Part shown: positions 27,601 to 37,293 of the stretch, in pieces
How the letters are laid out: each line of letters starts with the position of its first letter
Numbering within the stretch: position 1 is the first letter of the stretch
Assembly (NCBI RefSeq): GCF_004117855.1
Contig: NZ_QWBW01000037.1
Span: 1-45,333, forward strand
DNA from: Modicisalibacter coralii
Lineage (GTDB): Bacteria > Pseudomonadota > Gammaproteobacteria > Pseudomonadales > Halomonadaceae
Direction: 5' to 3'
Length of the DNA stretch: 45,333 nt
Notes under the pieces: model-generated
What the model was told of the DNA's origin: nothing
The model's database searches: none
Seen by the model: the letters and a program-made list of their open reading frames with translations, nothing else
Made by a program: the position numbers and the translations under genes

Positions 27601-28041
27601 ATATCGACGCCCGGCGACGAAACCGTCGCAGCCACTGGCGATGCCGACCAGACCGCCACACAGGGCGACGAAACCGGCTCGGTCGACACTCGCTCGAAAG
27701 ACCGCCAGTCAGCGCCCGCGGCCAGCGACACGGCCCCGGTAAACGACGCGGTCACCGAACCGAGTACGCCGACGACCGACGGCCAGGGCGAAGAACCCGC
27801 CGAGACGACTGCCGCAAGCCCGTCCGATACAGCGCAGCCTGCCGCAGCATCGGCTGCCGCAGCATCGGTGAGCGAAGAGACGACTGCTGCATCGCCTGCC
27901 AAGGAGACGGCTGCCGAAGAGACGACTGGCGAGGAAACCCCCGAGGCCAGCGAAAAAGGCAGCCGCCGTCGGCGTCGCCGGGCCCATAACGACCCCCGCG
28001 AACAGCGTCGTCAACAAAGCCAGACCGAAGAGGGCCGCTGA
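24613..28041 (+). CDS. rne: Ribonuclease E
   Basis: This 1142-residue protein starts [13 protein letters not shown]. The catalytic half has an S1 domain (about 37-120), the 5'-sensor block VIVRTAGIG, metal-binding Asp300 (SIDINSAR) and Asp343 (VVIDFIDM), and the zinc-link pair Cys401/Cys404 (CPRCDGQG). It starts mRNA decay and processes rRNA and tRNA. The C-terminal half (from about 510) is disordered: a membrane-helix-like [15 protein letters not shown] near 560-574, ten RRDDA-type repeats at 626-675, a Lys/Glu-rich region, then about 330 residues rich in Ala, Thr, Glu and Asp, ending in [16 protein letters not shown]. The NDPR end is also known from Pseudomonas RNase E. The scaffold partners (PNPase, helicase) cannot be read from sequence. 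Confidence 0.97.
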   Translation: MKRMLINATQPEELRVALVDGQRLYDLDIESGAREQKKANIYRGKITRVEPSLEAAFVDFGAERHGFLPLKEISREYFVKDPSGRPNIKEVIKEGQEVIVQVDKEERGNKGAALTTFISLAGRFLVLMPNNPRAGGISRRIEGDERAQLKDAMGALTLPDKMGVIVRTAGIGRSTEELQWDLDYLAQVWEAITEEAGKRSAPFLIYRESNVIIRAMRDYLRQDIGEVLIDSPEVHQEALGFIRQVMPSYQQKIKLYADDVPLFSRFQIESQIETAYQREVKLPSGGSVVIDHTEALVSIDINSARATRGSDIEETALQTNVEAADEIARQLRLRDIGGLVVIDFIDMSPARNQREVENRVRDALKLDRARVQIGRISRFGLMEMSRQRLRPSLGETSGVVCPRCDGQGTIRDVRSMSLSIMRLIEEEAMKERSAQIRAILPIPVATYLLNEKRATIADIEARQGVKVILLPSAEMDTPHYDVQRLRDDHVSDEGEDKSSFELSTDTEVGKEPDLTLAKPIQRSEAAVKSVVHTAPAPASLQQGADDAQPADETPVVAPNGLLSRFFKGLGKLIGPADEAPSSSAHQDSPSRTPASDKPAADTESRNNGGNRNRRRDSRDSQQGDKRRDDARRDDARRDDNQRDDARRDDTKRDDARRDDARRDGARRNDNRRDDNAQRDKSRDDKRNGKSPRQENGGDERKPGRQKSADTEKTDKPATKGDKGDKGDKPESRSRRDAGKPEKKEQKEQKPAESAEQTTAADGKPKRTRNNPRQRSRKHALNPKAVTEQERLQAEAAAEPASPAASSAEASATPATDASRPTETTRDATPAKAAQAPDTDAAEPASADESAKDEAATAATETPAAGEPTAKAQGPATSGDKPRAKKSARPRRPAAETASEPAAAQAPEDDATATGRTESAPAENDTAPREANQATPTPASSESSASHPQSAGDTEAATSDTTPQRDAPAAQTEDTDARARSAGSDDAASTAPAADEAISTPGDETVAATGDADQTATQGDETGSVDTRSKDRQSAPAASDTAPVNDAVTEPSTPTTDGQGEEPAETTAASPSDTAQPAAASAAAASVSEETTAASPAKETAAEETTGEETPEASEKGSRRRRRRAHNDPREQRRQQSQTEEGR
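26488..26637 (+). repeat. Ten in-frame 15-bp repeats (RRDDA type) in rne
   Basis: Ten tandem units encode [45 protein letters not shown] and RRDDN. DNA copies vary mostly at third codon positions (CGC/CGT), so the peptide, not only the DNA, seems to be kept. The block forms an Arg-Asp polyampholyte between the catalytic domain and the acidic tail, similar in place to the REER repeats of Pseudomonas RNase E, which bind RNA. Confidence 0.9.
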
Positions 28042-28060
28042 ACGACGGTCACAAGGACCA

Positions 28061-28120
28061 CGGGCGCCGCCACGGCGCCCGATGCCTCCCTTCACGCCCG
28101 CCATCCCCGATGGCGGGCGT
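28061..28120. terminator. Two hairpins between convergent rne and apeB
   Basis: The first (28061-28081) has 8-bp arms CGGGCGCC/GGCGCCCG; the second (28094-28120) has perfect 11-bp arms ACGCCCGCCAT/ATGGCGGGCGT with a five-base loop. Neither has a strong T-run, but their place 20-80 bases after rne and before the end of apeB suggests two-way termination. Confidence 0.6.
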
Positions 28121-28139
28121 TATCGTGTGGGTAGCACGA

Positions 28140-29438
28140 TCACGCCAGTTGGGGGCGATCGACGAAGGCGGTCAGGGCGCGGATCAGATAGCGGATGTCG
28201 TGACTGCCGGCGGTCTCGCGGATCGAATGCATCGCCCATTGCGGAACGCCCACGTCGAGGGTCGGCACGCCGAGCTCGGTGGCGGTGATGGGGCCGATGG
28301 TGCTGCCGCAGGCCATGTCGGCCCGGGTCACGAAGCTCTGCACCGGCACCCCGGCCTCGCGACAGATGTCGCGGAACAGCGCGGCCGTCTCGCTGGTCGT
28401 GGCGTAGCGCTGGCTGGCGTTGACCTTGATCACCGGTCCGCCGTTGATCGCTGGCCCGTGGGCGGCATCGTGCTTGTCGGGAAAGTTGGGGTGCAGCGCG
28501 TGGGCATTGTCGCAGGAGATCAGCCGCGAGGCCTGGATCAACCGCACCAGCCCCTCCTCGCCGGCAACGCCGCACTGGGCATTGACACGCCGCACCACGT
28601 CGCCGAGGAACGGGCCCTGGGCGCCACAGGCGCTGGCACTGCCGACCTCCTCGTGATCGTTGGCCACCAGCAGCGCGCCCTGACGCCCCCGGGAATCGAG
28701 CAGCGCCTCGAGACCGCAGAAGCAGGACAGCAGATTGTCGAGGCGCGCCCCGGCGACGAGCTCTTCCTCGATGCCGACCCGGCTCGGCGGCTGGACATCG
28801 TACAGGCAGAGCTCGAAGGCCAGCGGCTCGACGTTCTCGAGGTTGTGCTGTTCGTAGAGCCAGCGCTTGATCAACGCCTCGAGATCCTGCTGCCCACCGC
28901 CCTGCAGCAGGACAGGCGCCATCTGGGTCTGGGCATTGAGCGCGCGGCCGTTGTTGGCTTCCCGGTCGAGATGGATCGCCAGGCTGGGGATCGTCGCGAT
29001 GGGCCGGTCGATGTTGATCAGAACGCCCTGGGTACGCCCGTCGTCGCGCCGCACGTGGACGCGCCCGGCGAGCCCCAGGTCACGGTCGAACCAGGGCGCG
29101 AGCAGCGCACCGCCATAGACCTCGACGCCGAGCTGCAGCCAGTCGTGGTTGCGAAGCGCCGCATTGGGCTTCAAGCGCAGCCCCGGGCTATCGGTATGGG
29201 CGCCGATCATGCGCAGCGATTCGAGCGGCCCCTCGGGCAGCTGCAGGGCGATCAACGACGACGCGTTACGCGTGACGTAGACACGCTCTCCGGGGGTCAG
29301 GGTCCAGGCCTGGGTCTCGTCGAGACGCCGGAAACCGGCCTTCTCCAGGCGCTCGACCATGTTCGCCGTGGCGTGCCAGGGCGTCGGGGAGCGCTTAAGA
29401 AACGTGAGCAGTCGCTCTAGGGTCGGGTCTTGGGGCAT
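28140..29438 (-). CDS. apeB: M18-family aminopeptidase
   Basis: This 432-residue protein starts at MPQDPTLERLL; GAGG six bases upstream favours this ATG over upstream ATG/TTG codons. Metal-binding and catalytic blocks of the M18 family are present: GAHTDSPGLRLKP, GARLDNLLSC, ANDHEEVGSASACGAQGPFL and, near the end, MACGSTIGPIT. It is a large cytosolic di-zinc aminopeptidase with preference for acidic or neutral N-terminal residues. Bacterial M18 enzymes are about 430 residues. It is divergent from prc and converges with rne. No regulatory signal specific to it was seen. Confidence 0.94.
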   Translation of the reverse strand: MPQDPTLERLLTFLKRSPTPWHATANMVERLEKAGFRRLDETQAWTLTPGERVYVTRNASSLIALQLPEGPLESLRMIGAHTDSPGLRLKPNAALRNHDWLQLGVEVYGGALLAPWFDRDLGLAGRVHVRRDDGRTQGVLINIDRPIATIPSLAIHLDREANNGRALNAQTQMAPVLLQGGGQQDLEALIKRWLYEQHNLENVEPLAFELCLYDVQPPSRVGIEEELVAGARLDNLLSCFCGLEALLDSRGRQGALLVANDHEEVGSASACGAQGPFLGDVVRRVNAQCGVAGEEGLVRLIQASRLISCDNAHALHPNFPDKHDAAHGPAINGGPVIKVNASQRYATTSETAALFRDICREAGVPVQSFVTRADMACGSTIGPITATELGVPTLDVGVPQWAMHSIRETAGSHDIRYLIRALTAFVDRPQLA

Positions 29439-29583
29439 GCTCATCCTCGTCAAGGTCTGTGTCTGGCGACACAGGCTGCTACAATGCGAAACCGGTTCGT
29501 GCCAGCCTGTCGCTCGTGCCGGTCACTTGGGGCCCACCGGGCCCAAGGAACGAAGTGTACATGAAACCGGGAGTGCTTCATTG

Positions 29584-31635
29584 ATGAGCCTGATTGCAGC
29601 CACCCAGCGCGTACTGGTCCTCGTCCTGCTGATCGCGTTGGGTGTACCGGCATTCGCCGACATTACCCCCACGGATGCCCAGCGACAGGCCTCAATCGAA
29701 GTCGCGGAGTCATTGCAGTACGGCCATTACGCCGACGTCAAACTCGACGACGCCTGGTCGCAGCGCGCCTTCGACCGCTTCCTCGACGTCCTCGACTCGC
29801 AGCGGGCCTACCTTCTCCAGCGCGATGTCGATGCCTTCGACGACCTGCGCGACTCGCTCGACGAGGCGGTGACCCAGGGCCAGCTGGATCGGGTCTACGC
29901 CCTCTACGACCGCTACCAGCAACGCCTCGAGGCGCGTCTCGAATGGCTGCTGGCGCGCGTCGACGACGGTCTCGACTTCGATTACACCACCAGCGAGCGT
30001 CTCGCCCTGGACCGCGAAGGCGAACCCTGGGCCAGCGGCGAGTCCGCCCTCGATACGCTGTGGCAGAAGCGTCTGAAGAATGCCGCGCTGACACTGTCAC
30101 TCAGCGATCAGTCACCCGAGGAGATTCACAAGACCCTGCACGATCGCTATGAAGGCCAGCTCTCGCGGGTCCGTCAGACCAACCCCGAAGACGTGCTGGA
30201 ACTGTTCATGTCCGCCGTCACCGGCACCGTCGACCCGCACACCGAATACTTTTCGCCGCGCCAGAGCGAGTCGTTCGACATTCAGATGCGCCTGTCCCTG
30301 GAAGGCATCGGCGCCCTGCTCCAGACCGAGGGCGAGTACGTCAAGGTGGCCAGCCTGGTGCCCGGCGGTCCCGCCGACAAGAGTGGCGTGCTCCAGCCGG
30401 CCGACCGCATCGTCGCCGTCGGCCAGGGCGACAGCGGCGAGATGGTCAACGTCGTGGGCATGCGCCTGGACGACGTGGTCGACCTGATCCGCGGGCCCAA
30501 GGGGTCCACGGTGCGACTCGACATCGTTCCCGCCAAGGCCGTGGACGTCACGCGCTCCCACGTGGTCAAGATCGTCCGCGACACCGTGGAACTCGAGGAC
30601 CAGGCCGCCAGCAGCGAAGTGGTGACCCTGCACCGCGACGACGGCGACCATCGCATCGGGGTGATCAAGATCCCCACCTTCTACGTCGACTTCGATGCCT
30701 GGCAGGCCGGCGAGGCGGACTACCGCAGTTCGACCCGCGACGTCGCCAAGGAGATCGACAAGCTCAAGGCGCAGAACGTCGAGGGGATTCTTCTCGACCT
30801 GCGCAACAACGGCGGCGGCGCCCTGCAGGAAGCCAATTCGCTGGTCGGCCTGTTCATCGATCGCGGCCCCACCGTCCAGGTCCGCGACGCCCGCGGTCGC
30901 ATCAGCCTGTATGGCGACACCGACAGCGGCGTCTCCTACGACGGGCCGCTCGGCGTGCTGGTCAACCGGCTGTCCGCCTCCGCCTCCGAGATCCTCGCCG
31001 GCGCGCTCCAGGATTACGGCCGCGCGCTGATCATCGGCAGCGGCACCTTCGGCAAGGGCACGGTCCAGACGCTCAACGACCTGAGCCACGGCCAGATCAA
31101 GCTGACCCGCGCCAAGTTCTACCGCGTCTCCGGCGAGAGCACGCAACTGCGCGGCGTGACCCCGGACATCCAGTTCCCCAGCCTGATCGACCCCGACACC
31201 ATCGGCGAAAGCAGCCTCGACAATGCTCTGCCGTGGGATACGGTGCGTGCCGTCCAGTATCGCCAGTACGGGTATCCGGCGCGCTATCTCGATACCCTCG
31301 AGGCCCGCCACGAGGCGCGCACCGCGTCGGACCCCAACTTCACCTATCTCGAGCAGCAGGCCAGCCTGGTCAAGAAGCTCCGCGAGCAGCAGACCACCAT
31401 CAGTCTCAACCGGGAACAGCGCCAGAAAGAGATGGACGCCCAGGAGAAGGAACAGCTGGCCCTCGAGAATCGTCGCCGTCAGGCACTCGGCATGACGCCT
31501 CTCGACAACTGGGTCGACGCCCGCAATGCCGACGACGATGAGCAGGAAGACGACGTGCAGCCGGTCGACCGCGCCCAGGTGATCGAAGGCTCCGAGATCG
31601 TGCTCGATTACGCCGGACTCACCCGGTCCCGCTGA
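29584..31635 (+). CDS. prc: Carboxy-terminal (tail-specific) periplasmic protease
   Basis: This 683-residue protein starts at MSLIAATQRVL (a TTG three bases earlier fits the GGGAG ribosome site slightly better; the open frame to 29359 overlaps apeB and is not coding). A signal peptide ends at PAFA/D. A PDZ domain lies near 235-320 (GIGALLQTEG, LVPGGPADKSG). The Ser-Lys dyad is in LSASASEILAG and GTFGKGTVQTL. LDLRNNGGGALQEA is the family block. The C-terminal part is DUF3340-like with many Gln, Glu and Arg. It matches E. coli Prc (682 residues), which trims FtsI and degrades ssrA-tagged and MepS-type proteins in the periplasm. Confidence 0.96.
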   Translation: MSLIAATQRVLVLVLLIALGVPAFADITPTDAQRQASIEVAESLQYGHYADVKLDDAWSQRAFDRFLDVLDSQRAYLLQRDVDAFDDLRDSLDEAVTQGQLDRVYALYDRYQQRLEARLEWLLARVDDGLDFDYTTSERLALDREGEPWASGESALDTLWQKRLKNAALTLSLSDQSPEEIHKTLHDRYEGQLSRVRQTNPEDVLELFMSAVTGTVDPHTEYFSPRQSESFDIQMRLSLEGIGALLQTEGEYVKVASLVPGGPADKSGVLQPADRIVAVGQGDSGEMVNVVGMRLDDVVDLIRGPKGSTVRLDIVPAKAVDVTRSHVVKIVRDTVELEDQAASSEVVTLHRDDGDHRIGVIKIPTFYVDFDAWQAGEADYRSSTRDVAKEIDKLKAQNVEGILLDLRNNGGGALQEANSLVGLFIDRGPTVQVRDARGRISLYGDTDSGVSYDGPLGVLVNRLSASASEILAGALQDYGRALIIGSGTFGKGTVQTLNDLSHGQIKLTRAKFYRVSGESTQLRGVTPDIQFPSLIDPDTIGESSLDNALPWDTVRAVQYRQYGYPARYLDTLEARHEARTASDPNFTYLEQQASLVKKLREQQTTISLNREQRQKEMDAQEKEQLALENRRRQALGMTPLDNWVDARNADDDEQEDDVQPVDRAQVIEGSEIVLDYAGLTRSR

Positions 31636-33453
<1,818 letters not shown>

Positions 33454-33466
33454 AAGCGCCCGCAAA

Positions 33467-33500
33467 CGACGACGCCACGCCGGTTGGCGTGGCGTCGTCG
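33467..33500. terminator. 15-bp perfect hairpin between convergent ligB and folE
   Basis: CGACGACGCCACGCC and GGCGTGGCGTCGTCG pair perfectly around GGTT. It fills most of the 63-base gap between the two converging genes. There is no long T-run on either side, but the stem is very stable and symmetric, fitting a two-way terminator. Confidence 0.7.
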
Positions 33501-33516
33501 GCACGACTCGGGGTGA

Positions 33517-34119
33517 TCAGTTGTTGGACATCGAGTCGACGCCCGACAAACTCAACATCCTCAGGAATTCACGCCGCGTCGCCGGATCCTCGCGGAAGGT
33601 GCCCAGCATGCGGCTGGTCACCAGGCTGGCGCCGGGCTTGTGGACACCGCGCGTGGTCATGCACTGATGCGAGGCCTCGATGACCACCGCGACGCCCTGC
33701 GGCTGCAACACCTCGTGCAGCGTATCGGCGATCTGCACGGTCATCTTTTCCTGGATCTGCAGGCGCTTGGCATAGACTTCGACCAGGCGCGCCAGCTTGG
33801 AAATGCCCACGACGCGCCGGTCGGGAATGTAGCCGATGTGGGCCTTGCCGATGATCGGGGCCATGTGATGCTCGCAATGGCTCTCGAAACGGATGTCGTT
33901 CATGACGATCATCTCGTCATAGCCCTCGACTTCCGAGAAGGTGCGCTCGAGGATACTCACCGGGTCGGACGTGTAGCCGGCAAAGAATTCCTCGTAGGCA
34001 CGCGCAACCCGGGCGGGCGTGTCGATCAGCCCCTCGCGCTCGGGATCGTCGCCCGCCCAGCGAATCAATGTCCTTACGGCGTTTTCCGCCTCTTCACGGC
34101 TCGGAGGTGTCGATGCCAT
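33517..34119 (-). CDS. folE: GTP cyclohydrolase I
   Basis: This 200-residue protein starts at [16 protein letters not shown] five bases upstream favours this ATG over 34131. The zinc and active-site residues are visible in [20 protein letters not shown] and [10 protein letters not shown]. It makes 7,8-dihydroneopterin triphosphate from GTP, the first step of folate synthesis. It is the zinc-dependent type IA enzyme. It is divergent from a folK-like gene of the same pathway, so shared control is possible. The length is normal. Confidence 0.96.
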   Translation of the reverse strand: MASTPPSREEAENAVRTLIRWAGDDPEREGLIDTPARVARAYEEFFAGYTSDPVSILERTFSEVEGYDEMIVMNDIRFESHCEHHMAPIIGKAHIGYIPDRRVVGISKLARLVEVYAKRLQIQEKMTVQIADTLHEVLQPQGVAVVIEASHQCMTTRGVHKPGASLVTSRMLGTFREDPATRREFLRMLSLSGVDSMSNN

Positions 34120-34275
34120 GCTAACCCTCATGAAATCAGGCACGTTCGGGTCACACCCGCGCCAGGCCTGGCCGGCGGGCTGAAACCAGTGGATGGGCTG
34201 CAATAAGCCTGACGAGAGGATATCACGAACCTCATGGACGGGTCCCCCGGACCGGTCGCCGCCGGACGCGCTCTG

Positions 34276-34305
34276 TTGAAAGGCGTCGAAGCGGCATGTT
34301 ATAGA
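34276..34305 (+). promoter_or_regulatory. Candidate folK promoter
   Basis: TTGAAA (34276-34281) and TATAGA (34300-34305) are 18 bases apart on the plus strand. The start would lie near 34312, about 25 bases before the ATG. No clear ribosome site is present in this short leader. Confidence 0.45.
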
Positions 34306-34336
34306 CATCACACGCGCCGATCACCCATGGATTGCA

Positions 34337-34753
34337 ATGTCTGACGTCGAGCATGAATGCCTGATCTCGGTGGGTTCCAACATCGACCCACACCGCCACA
34401 TCGCCATGGCCACGGCGATTCTCGAGGCCGAATGCCGACTCCTCGCCGCCTCCACCATCATCGAGACCGCCCCGGTCGGTTATCAGGCACAACCCAACTT
34501 TTTCAACGGCGCCTATCTGGTCACCACTGCGCTCGATTACGCCGACTTCCGTCAGTACCTCAAGCGTGTCGAGGATCGCCTGGGACGCCGCCGCGGCCCG
34601 ATCAAGTCGGGGCCCCGCACCCTCGATCTGGATATCGTGCTCTGGGACCGCCGGGTCGTGGACACCGACGCCCTGCAGCAGGACTACGTCATGGTCCCCG
34701 TTCGGGAAGTTCTGGAGAAATCGGGTATCGTGCTCGCGCCCTTCACGGCCTGA
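34337..34753 (+). CDS. folK: Short FolK-like hydroxymethylpterin pyrophosphokinase
   Basis: This 138-residue protein has the HPPK pattern: SVGSNIDPHRH near the start, ETAPVGYQAQPNFFNGA, and GPRTLDLDIVLWDRRVVDT with the two magnesium-binding aspartates. HPPK transfers pyrophosphate from ATP to 6-hydroxymethyl-7,8-dihydropterin in folate synthesis. It is about 20 residues shorter than E. coli FolK (159), mainly at the C-terminus, and the Trp before GPR in E. coli is Ser here. It may be a second, divergent copy beside a standard folK elsewhere. It is divergent from folE, which supports a pterin role. Confidence 0.78.
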   Translation: MSDVEHECLISVGSNIDPHRHIAMATAILEAECRLLAASTIIETAPVGYQAQPNFFNGAYLVTTALDYADFRQYLKRVEDRLGRRRGPIKSGPRTLDLDIVLWDRRVVDTDALQQDYVMVPVREVLEKSGIVLAPFTA

Positions 34754-34877
34754 ACTCTCGGGCCGAAGCAGCACTCTGCCTGCGTCGCTCACTGGGCGAA
34801 GACACGCACGACGATTCCGACGAATGCCGGACCGGGAAAGAAAACAGGAAGGTAACGCTAGACCATCGCCGCCGGGC

Positions 34878-34953
34878 TGGCTCCCCGAGCAGGACTCGAA
34901 CCTGCGACCCAATGATTAACAGTCATTTGCTCTACCAACTGAGCTATCGGGGA
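34878..34953 (-). tRNA. tRNA-Asn (anticodon GTT), copy 3 in transcription order
   Basis: The 76-base gene on the minus strand has acceptor TCCCCGA/TCGGGGA, anticodon loop CTGTTAA (anticodon GTT), T-loop GTTCGAGTC and an encoded CCA end. It is identical to the two copies upstream. The spacer to the middle copy is 28 bases. No clear terminator was found beyond it. Confidence 0.97.
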
Positions 34954-34981
34954 ATGACGCGGCAATGTGAGATGTCGATGT

Positions 34982-35057
34982 TGGCTCCCCGAGCAGGACT
35001 CGAACCTGCGACCCAATGATTAACAGTCATTTGCTCTACCAACTGAGCTATCGGGGA
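34982..35057 (-). tRNA. tRNA-Asn (anticodon GTT), copy 2
   Basis: The 76 bases are identical to the flanking copies, with anticodon GTT and encoded CCA. It lies 59 bases after copy 1 and 28 bases before copy 3. The spacers between copies are unrelated in sequence, so only the tRNA part is conserved. Confidence 0.97.
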
Positions 35058-35116
35058 ACATCGAAACATGTGTCGTCGCACCACGGAGCGAACTCCGTCG
35101 AGCGCGTGGCGTTGGT

Positions 35117-35192
35117 TGGCTCCCCGAGCAGGACTCGAACCTGCGACCCAATGATTAACAGTCATTTGCTCTACCAACTGAGCTATCGGGGA
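35117..35192 (-). tRNA. tRNA-Asn (anticodon GTT), copy 1
   Basis: This is the first of three identical 76-base genes, with anticodon GTT and encoded CCA. A good promoter ends 22 bases upstream. Confidence 0.97.
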
Positions 35193-35214
35193 ACAACGCC
35201 TGAGCACGCGGCGT

Positions 35215-35242
35215 AGTATACGGATTCCTTTTCATTCGTCAA
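35215..35242 (-). promoter_or_regulatory. Promoter of the tRNA-Asn operon
   Basis: On the minus strand TTGACG (35237-35242) and TATACT (35215-35220) are 16 bases apart. The bases after the -10 (ACGCCGCG) form a GC-rich discriminator, typical of stable-RNA promoters under stringent control. Confidence 0.75.
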
Positions 35243-35287
35243 GACTTACGTCCGACGTCCGAGTGCCGCGGCAGGGCCTGCGACGCA

Positions 35288-35319
35288 AGACGCCCATCGA
35301 CCAGGGCCGATGGGCGTCT
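35288..35319 (-). terminator. Terminator after tRNA-Met
   Basis: Perfect 12-bp arms AGACGCCCATCG/CGATGGGCGTCT with an eight-base loop lie 10 bases after the tRNA-Met gene. The T-run is weak. It separates tRNA-Met from the tRNA-Asn promoter. Confidence 0.65.
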
Positions 35320-35329
35320 CGAGAAATCC

Positions 35330-35406
35330 TGGTGGCTACGCCCTGATTCGAACAGGGGACCCCATCATTATGAGTGATGTGCTCTAACCAGCTGAGCTAC
35401 GTAGCC
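35330..35406 (-). tRNA. tRNA-Met (elongator type, anticodon CAT)
   Basis: The 77-base gene has acceptor GGCTACG/CGTAGCC, anticodon loop CTCATAA (anticodon CAT) and encoded CCA. A fully paired acceptor end (first pair G-C) and its close likeness to E. coli elongator tRNA-Met argue against the initiator tRNA. A CAT tRNA can also be tRNA-Ile2 (lysidine), but overall sequence favours Met. Confidence 0.92.
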
Positions 35407-35441
35407 ACTAGCCGCCCGGCCAGCAGGCCGAACGGGGGCGA

Positions 35442-35470
35442 ATTATGCCTGCCGAACGTACGGCTGGCAA
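35442..35470 (-). promoter_or_regulatory. Promoter of tRNA-Met
   Basis: On the minus strand TTGCCA (35465-35470) and CATAAT (35442-35447) are 17 bases apart, each matching the consensus at 5 of 6 positions. The start would lie near 35435, about 29 bases before the mature tRNA, after a GC-rich discriminator. Confidence 0.65.
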
Positions 35471-35479
35471 GTCCGGGCC

Positions 35480-36433
35480 CTACTGGGCAATGTCCAGCGA
35501 CTGCTTGACCGCCGGCAGGCCCTGACCGCCGTCGACCGTGGTGACGCCCTCGAGCCAGCCGTCGAGCACGCCGGGATGCGCCTTGAGCCAGCTGCGTGCC
35601 GCCGCCGCGGGCTTGTCGCCATCGTCCATGATCGCGCCCATCACCTGGTTCTCCATGTCGAGGGTGAACGTCAGGTTCTCGAGCAGCTGGCCGACATTGG
35701 CGCACTCGTCGACATAACCGGCACGCGTGTTGGTGTAGACGGTGGCGCCGCCGTAATCGGGCCCGAAGTAGTCGTCGGCGCCCTCGAGGTAAGCCATGTC
35801 GAAGTTGGTGTTCATCGGATGCGGCTCCCAGCCCAGGAACACCATCCACCCCTGATTTTTCACCTTGGACTTGAGTTCCGCCAGCATGCCCGCCTCGGAG
35901 GAATCGATCAGCTGCCAGTCGCCGAGCCCGAAGGCGTCGTCGTCGATCATGTCCTGGATCAGCATGTTGCCGTCGTTGCCGGCCTCGATGCCATACAGGT
36001 GATGCCCGAACTTGTCGGCGTGCTTGTCGAGATCGGCGACCGAGGTGACACCGGCGTCGTAGACGTATTGCGGCACCGCCAGGGTGTACTTCGCCCCTTC
36101 CAGGTTGGCACCGACCCGGTCGACCTGCCCCTTGTCGACGTAGGGGTCACTGATCGACGCCATCGACGGCATCCAGTTGCCCAGGAAGACATCGAAATCG
36201 CCATTCTTCATGCCGGCGTAGGCGATCGGCACGGAGACCGTGTCGCTGGTCACGTCATAGCCGAGCCCTTCGAGAACCTGCGTCGTCAGCGCGGTGGTCG
36301 CGGTGATGTCCGTCCAGCCGACCTCGGCAAAGCGCACGGTCTGGCAACTCTGCGGCACGTCGGCCATGGCCAGCGGGGACATCGACACCAGCAGACCGCC
36401 GGCGATCAGGGTGAGAGACGTCTTGTTGCTCAT
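35480..36433 (-). CDS. choX: Choline/betaine ABC transporter substrate-binding protein (ChoX type)
   Basis: This 317-residue protein has a signal peptide ending at LAMA/D and the OpuAC/ProX fold. Residues like those of the Sinorhizobium ChoX choline box are seen: GWTDITATTA (Trp, Asp), GNWMPSM (Trp), YVYDAG (Tyr) and GWEPHPMN (Trp). It should bind choline (or betaine) in the periplasm and deliver it to an inner-membrane transporter. No permease or ATPase gene is next to it; the flank is a tRNA gene. It is divergent from betIBA, and its promoter overlaps a BetI-type palindrome. AGGAG precedes the ATG. Choline as ligand is inferred from the aromatic residues and context. Confidence 0.88.
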   Translation of the reverse strand: MSNKTSLTLIAGGLLVSMSPLAMADVPQSCQTVRFAEVGWTDITATTALTTQVLEGLGYDVTSDTVSVPIAYAGMKNGDFDVFLGNWMPSMASISDPYVDKGQVDRVGANLEGAKYTLAVPQYVYDAGVTSVADLDKHADKFGHHLYGIEAGNDGNMLIQDMIDDDAFGLGDWQLIDSSEAGMLAELKSKVKNQGWMVFLGWEPHPMNTNFDMAYLEGADDYFGPDYGGATVYTNTRAGYVDECANVGQLLENLTFTLDMENQVMGAIMDDGDKPAAAARSWLKAHPGVLDGWLEGVTTVDGGQGLPAVKQSLDIAQ

Positions 36434-36521
36434 GGATGCTTTCTCCTGCGGGTTGGCGTCCAGATGCTCGAATCGAGCACTTCGATAACATCAAATTATG
36501 CGATACTCGCTTTCACATTCC

Positions 36522-36549
36522 ACTATACAATAACTTTTTATTGATTGAA
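36522..36549 (-). promoter_or_regulatory. Candidate choX promoter overlapping the BetI operator
   Basis: On the minus strand TTCAAT (36544-36549) and TATAGT (36522-36527) are 16 bases apart. The -35 lies inside the palindrome at 36537-36560, so a bound BetI would block it. Confidence 0.5.
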
Positions 36550-36560
36550 CGTTCAATAAA
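36537..36560. promoter_or_regulatory. BetI-type operator
   Basis: Two overlapping inverted repeats are present: a perfect 14-base palindrome ATTGAACGTTCAAT (36544-36557) and 8-base arms TTTATTGA/TCAATAAA (36537-36544 and 36553-36560) with a centre two bases away. The core resembles the BetI sites known from bet regions of other gammaproteobacteria. BetI is released by choline. Confidence 0.75.
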
Positions 36561-36656
36561 AGCATTGCACACTATAGCCCAACGAGGCGTGAACGCTCGG
36601 CGTCGGCTTTCAACGCCAGCGACGCCCGCCTCGGCAAGACAGCAGAGGAGAAGCCC

Positions 36657-37256
36657 GTGCCCAAGGTCGGAATGGAACCCATACGGCGGCGGCAACTGAT
36701 CAAGGCCACCATGGAAGCGATCGACGAGGTCGGTCTGGCGGATGCCACCGTGGCGCGGATCGCCAGGCGCGCCGGCGTGTCGGCGGGGATCATCAGTCAT
36801 TATTTCGGCGGCAAGGACGGTCTGCTCGAAGCCACCATGCGCCAGATCCTCCAGGACCTGGGCGAAGCGGTGGCGACACGCCGCAGGCGGTCGCTGGACG
36901 ACAGCCCGGAAGCGCATATCCGAGCCATCATCGACGGCAACTTCGATCGCAGCCAGACCAGCCAGTCGGTGATGAAGACCTGGCTCGCCTTCTGGGCCTC
37001 GAGCATGCACCGCCACGATCTGCAGCGTCTGCAGCGCGTCAACGACCGGCGGCTGTATTCCAACCTCTGCTGCCAGTTCCGGCGCTGTCTGACGCATGCC
37101 GAGGCCCGTCGGGCGGCCCGCGGGCTGGCGGCGATGATCGACGGCCTGTGGCTGCGCGGGGCCCTGGCCCCGGAAGGGCTCGACATCGAGCGCGCCCGGC
37201 ATCTGGCTTACAACTATCTTGACGAACGACTGGCCCGCGCCGACTGCTACGCCTGA
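36657..37256 (+). CDS. betI: Choline-responsive TetR-family repressor BetI
   Basis: This 199-residue protein starts at GTG ([18 protein letters not shown]) with GAGGAG six bases before it. The N-terminal helix-turn-helix is at about 28-50 ([23 protein letters not shown]), which is TetR type and closely like BetI. The C-terminal half (about 60-195) is the ligand domain, with [13 protein letters not shown] and [10 protein letters not shown]. It represses the choline-to-betaine genes until choline is present. It is the first gene of betIBA and is separated from choX by a region with a matching palindrome. The length is normal. Confidence 0.95.
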   Translation: MPKVGMEPIRRRQLIKATMEAIDEVGLADATVARIARRAGVSAGIISHYFGGKDGLLEATMRQILQDLGEAVATRRRRSLDDSPEAHIRAIIDGNFDRSQTSQSVMKTWLAFWASSMHRHDLQRLQRVNDRRLYSNLCCQFRRCLTHAEARRAARGLAAMIDGLWLRGALAPEGLDIERARHLAYNYLDERLARADCYA

Positions 37257-37293
37257 GCGGTGCGACCTTCATCCAACGATCACGGAGGCTGTC

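Noticed and set aside
34878-35192. Three 76-bp direct repeats considered as a mobile-element or attachment-site duplication
   Set aside because: Each is a complete tRNA-Asn gene; no integrase, transposase or phage gene is nearby.
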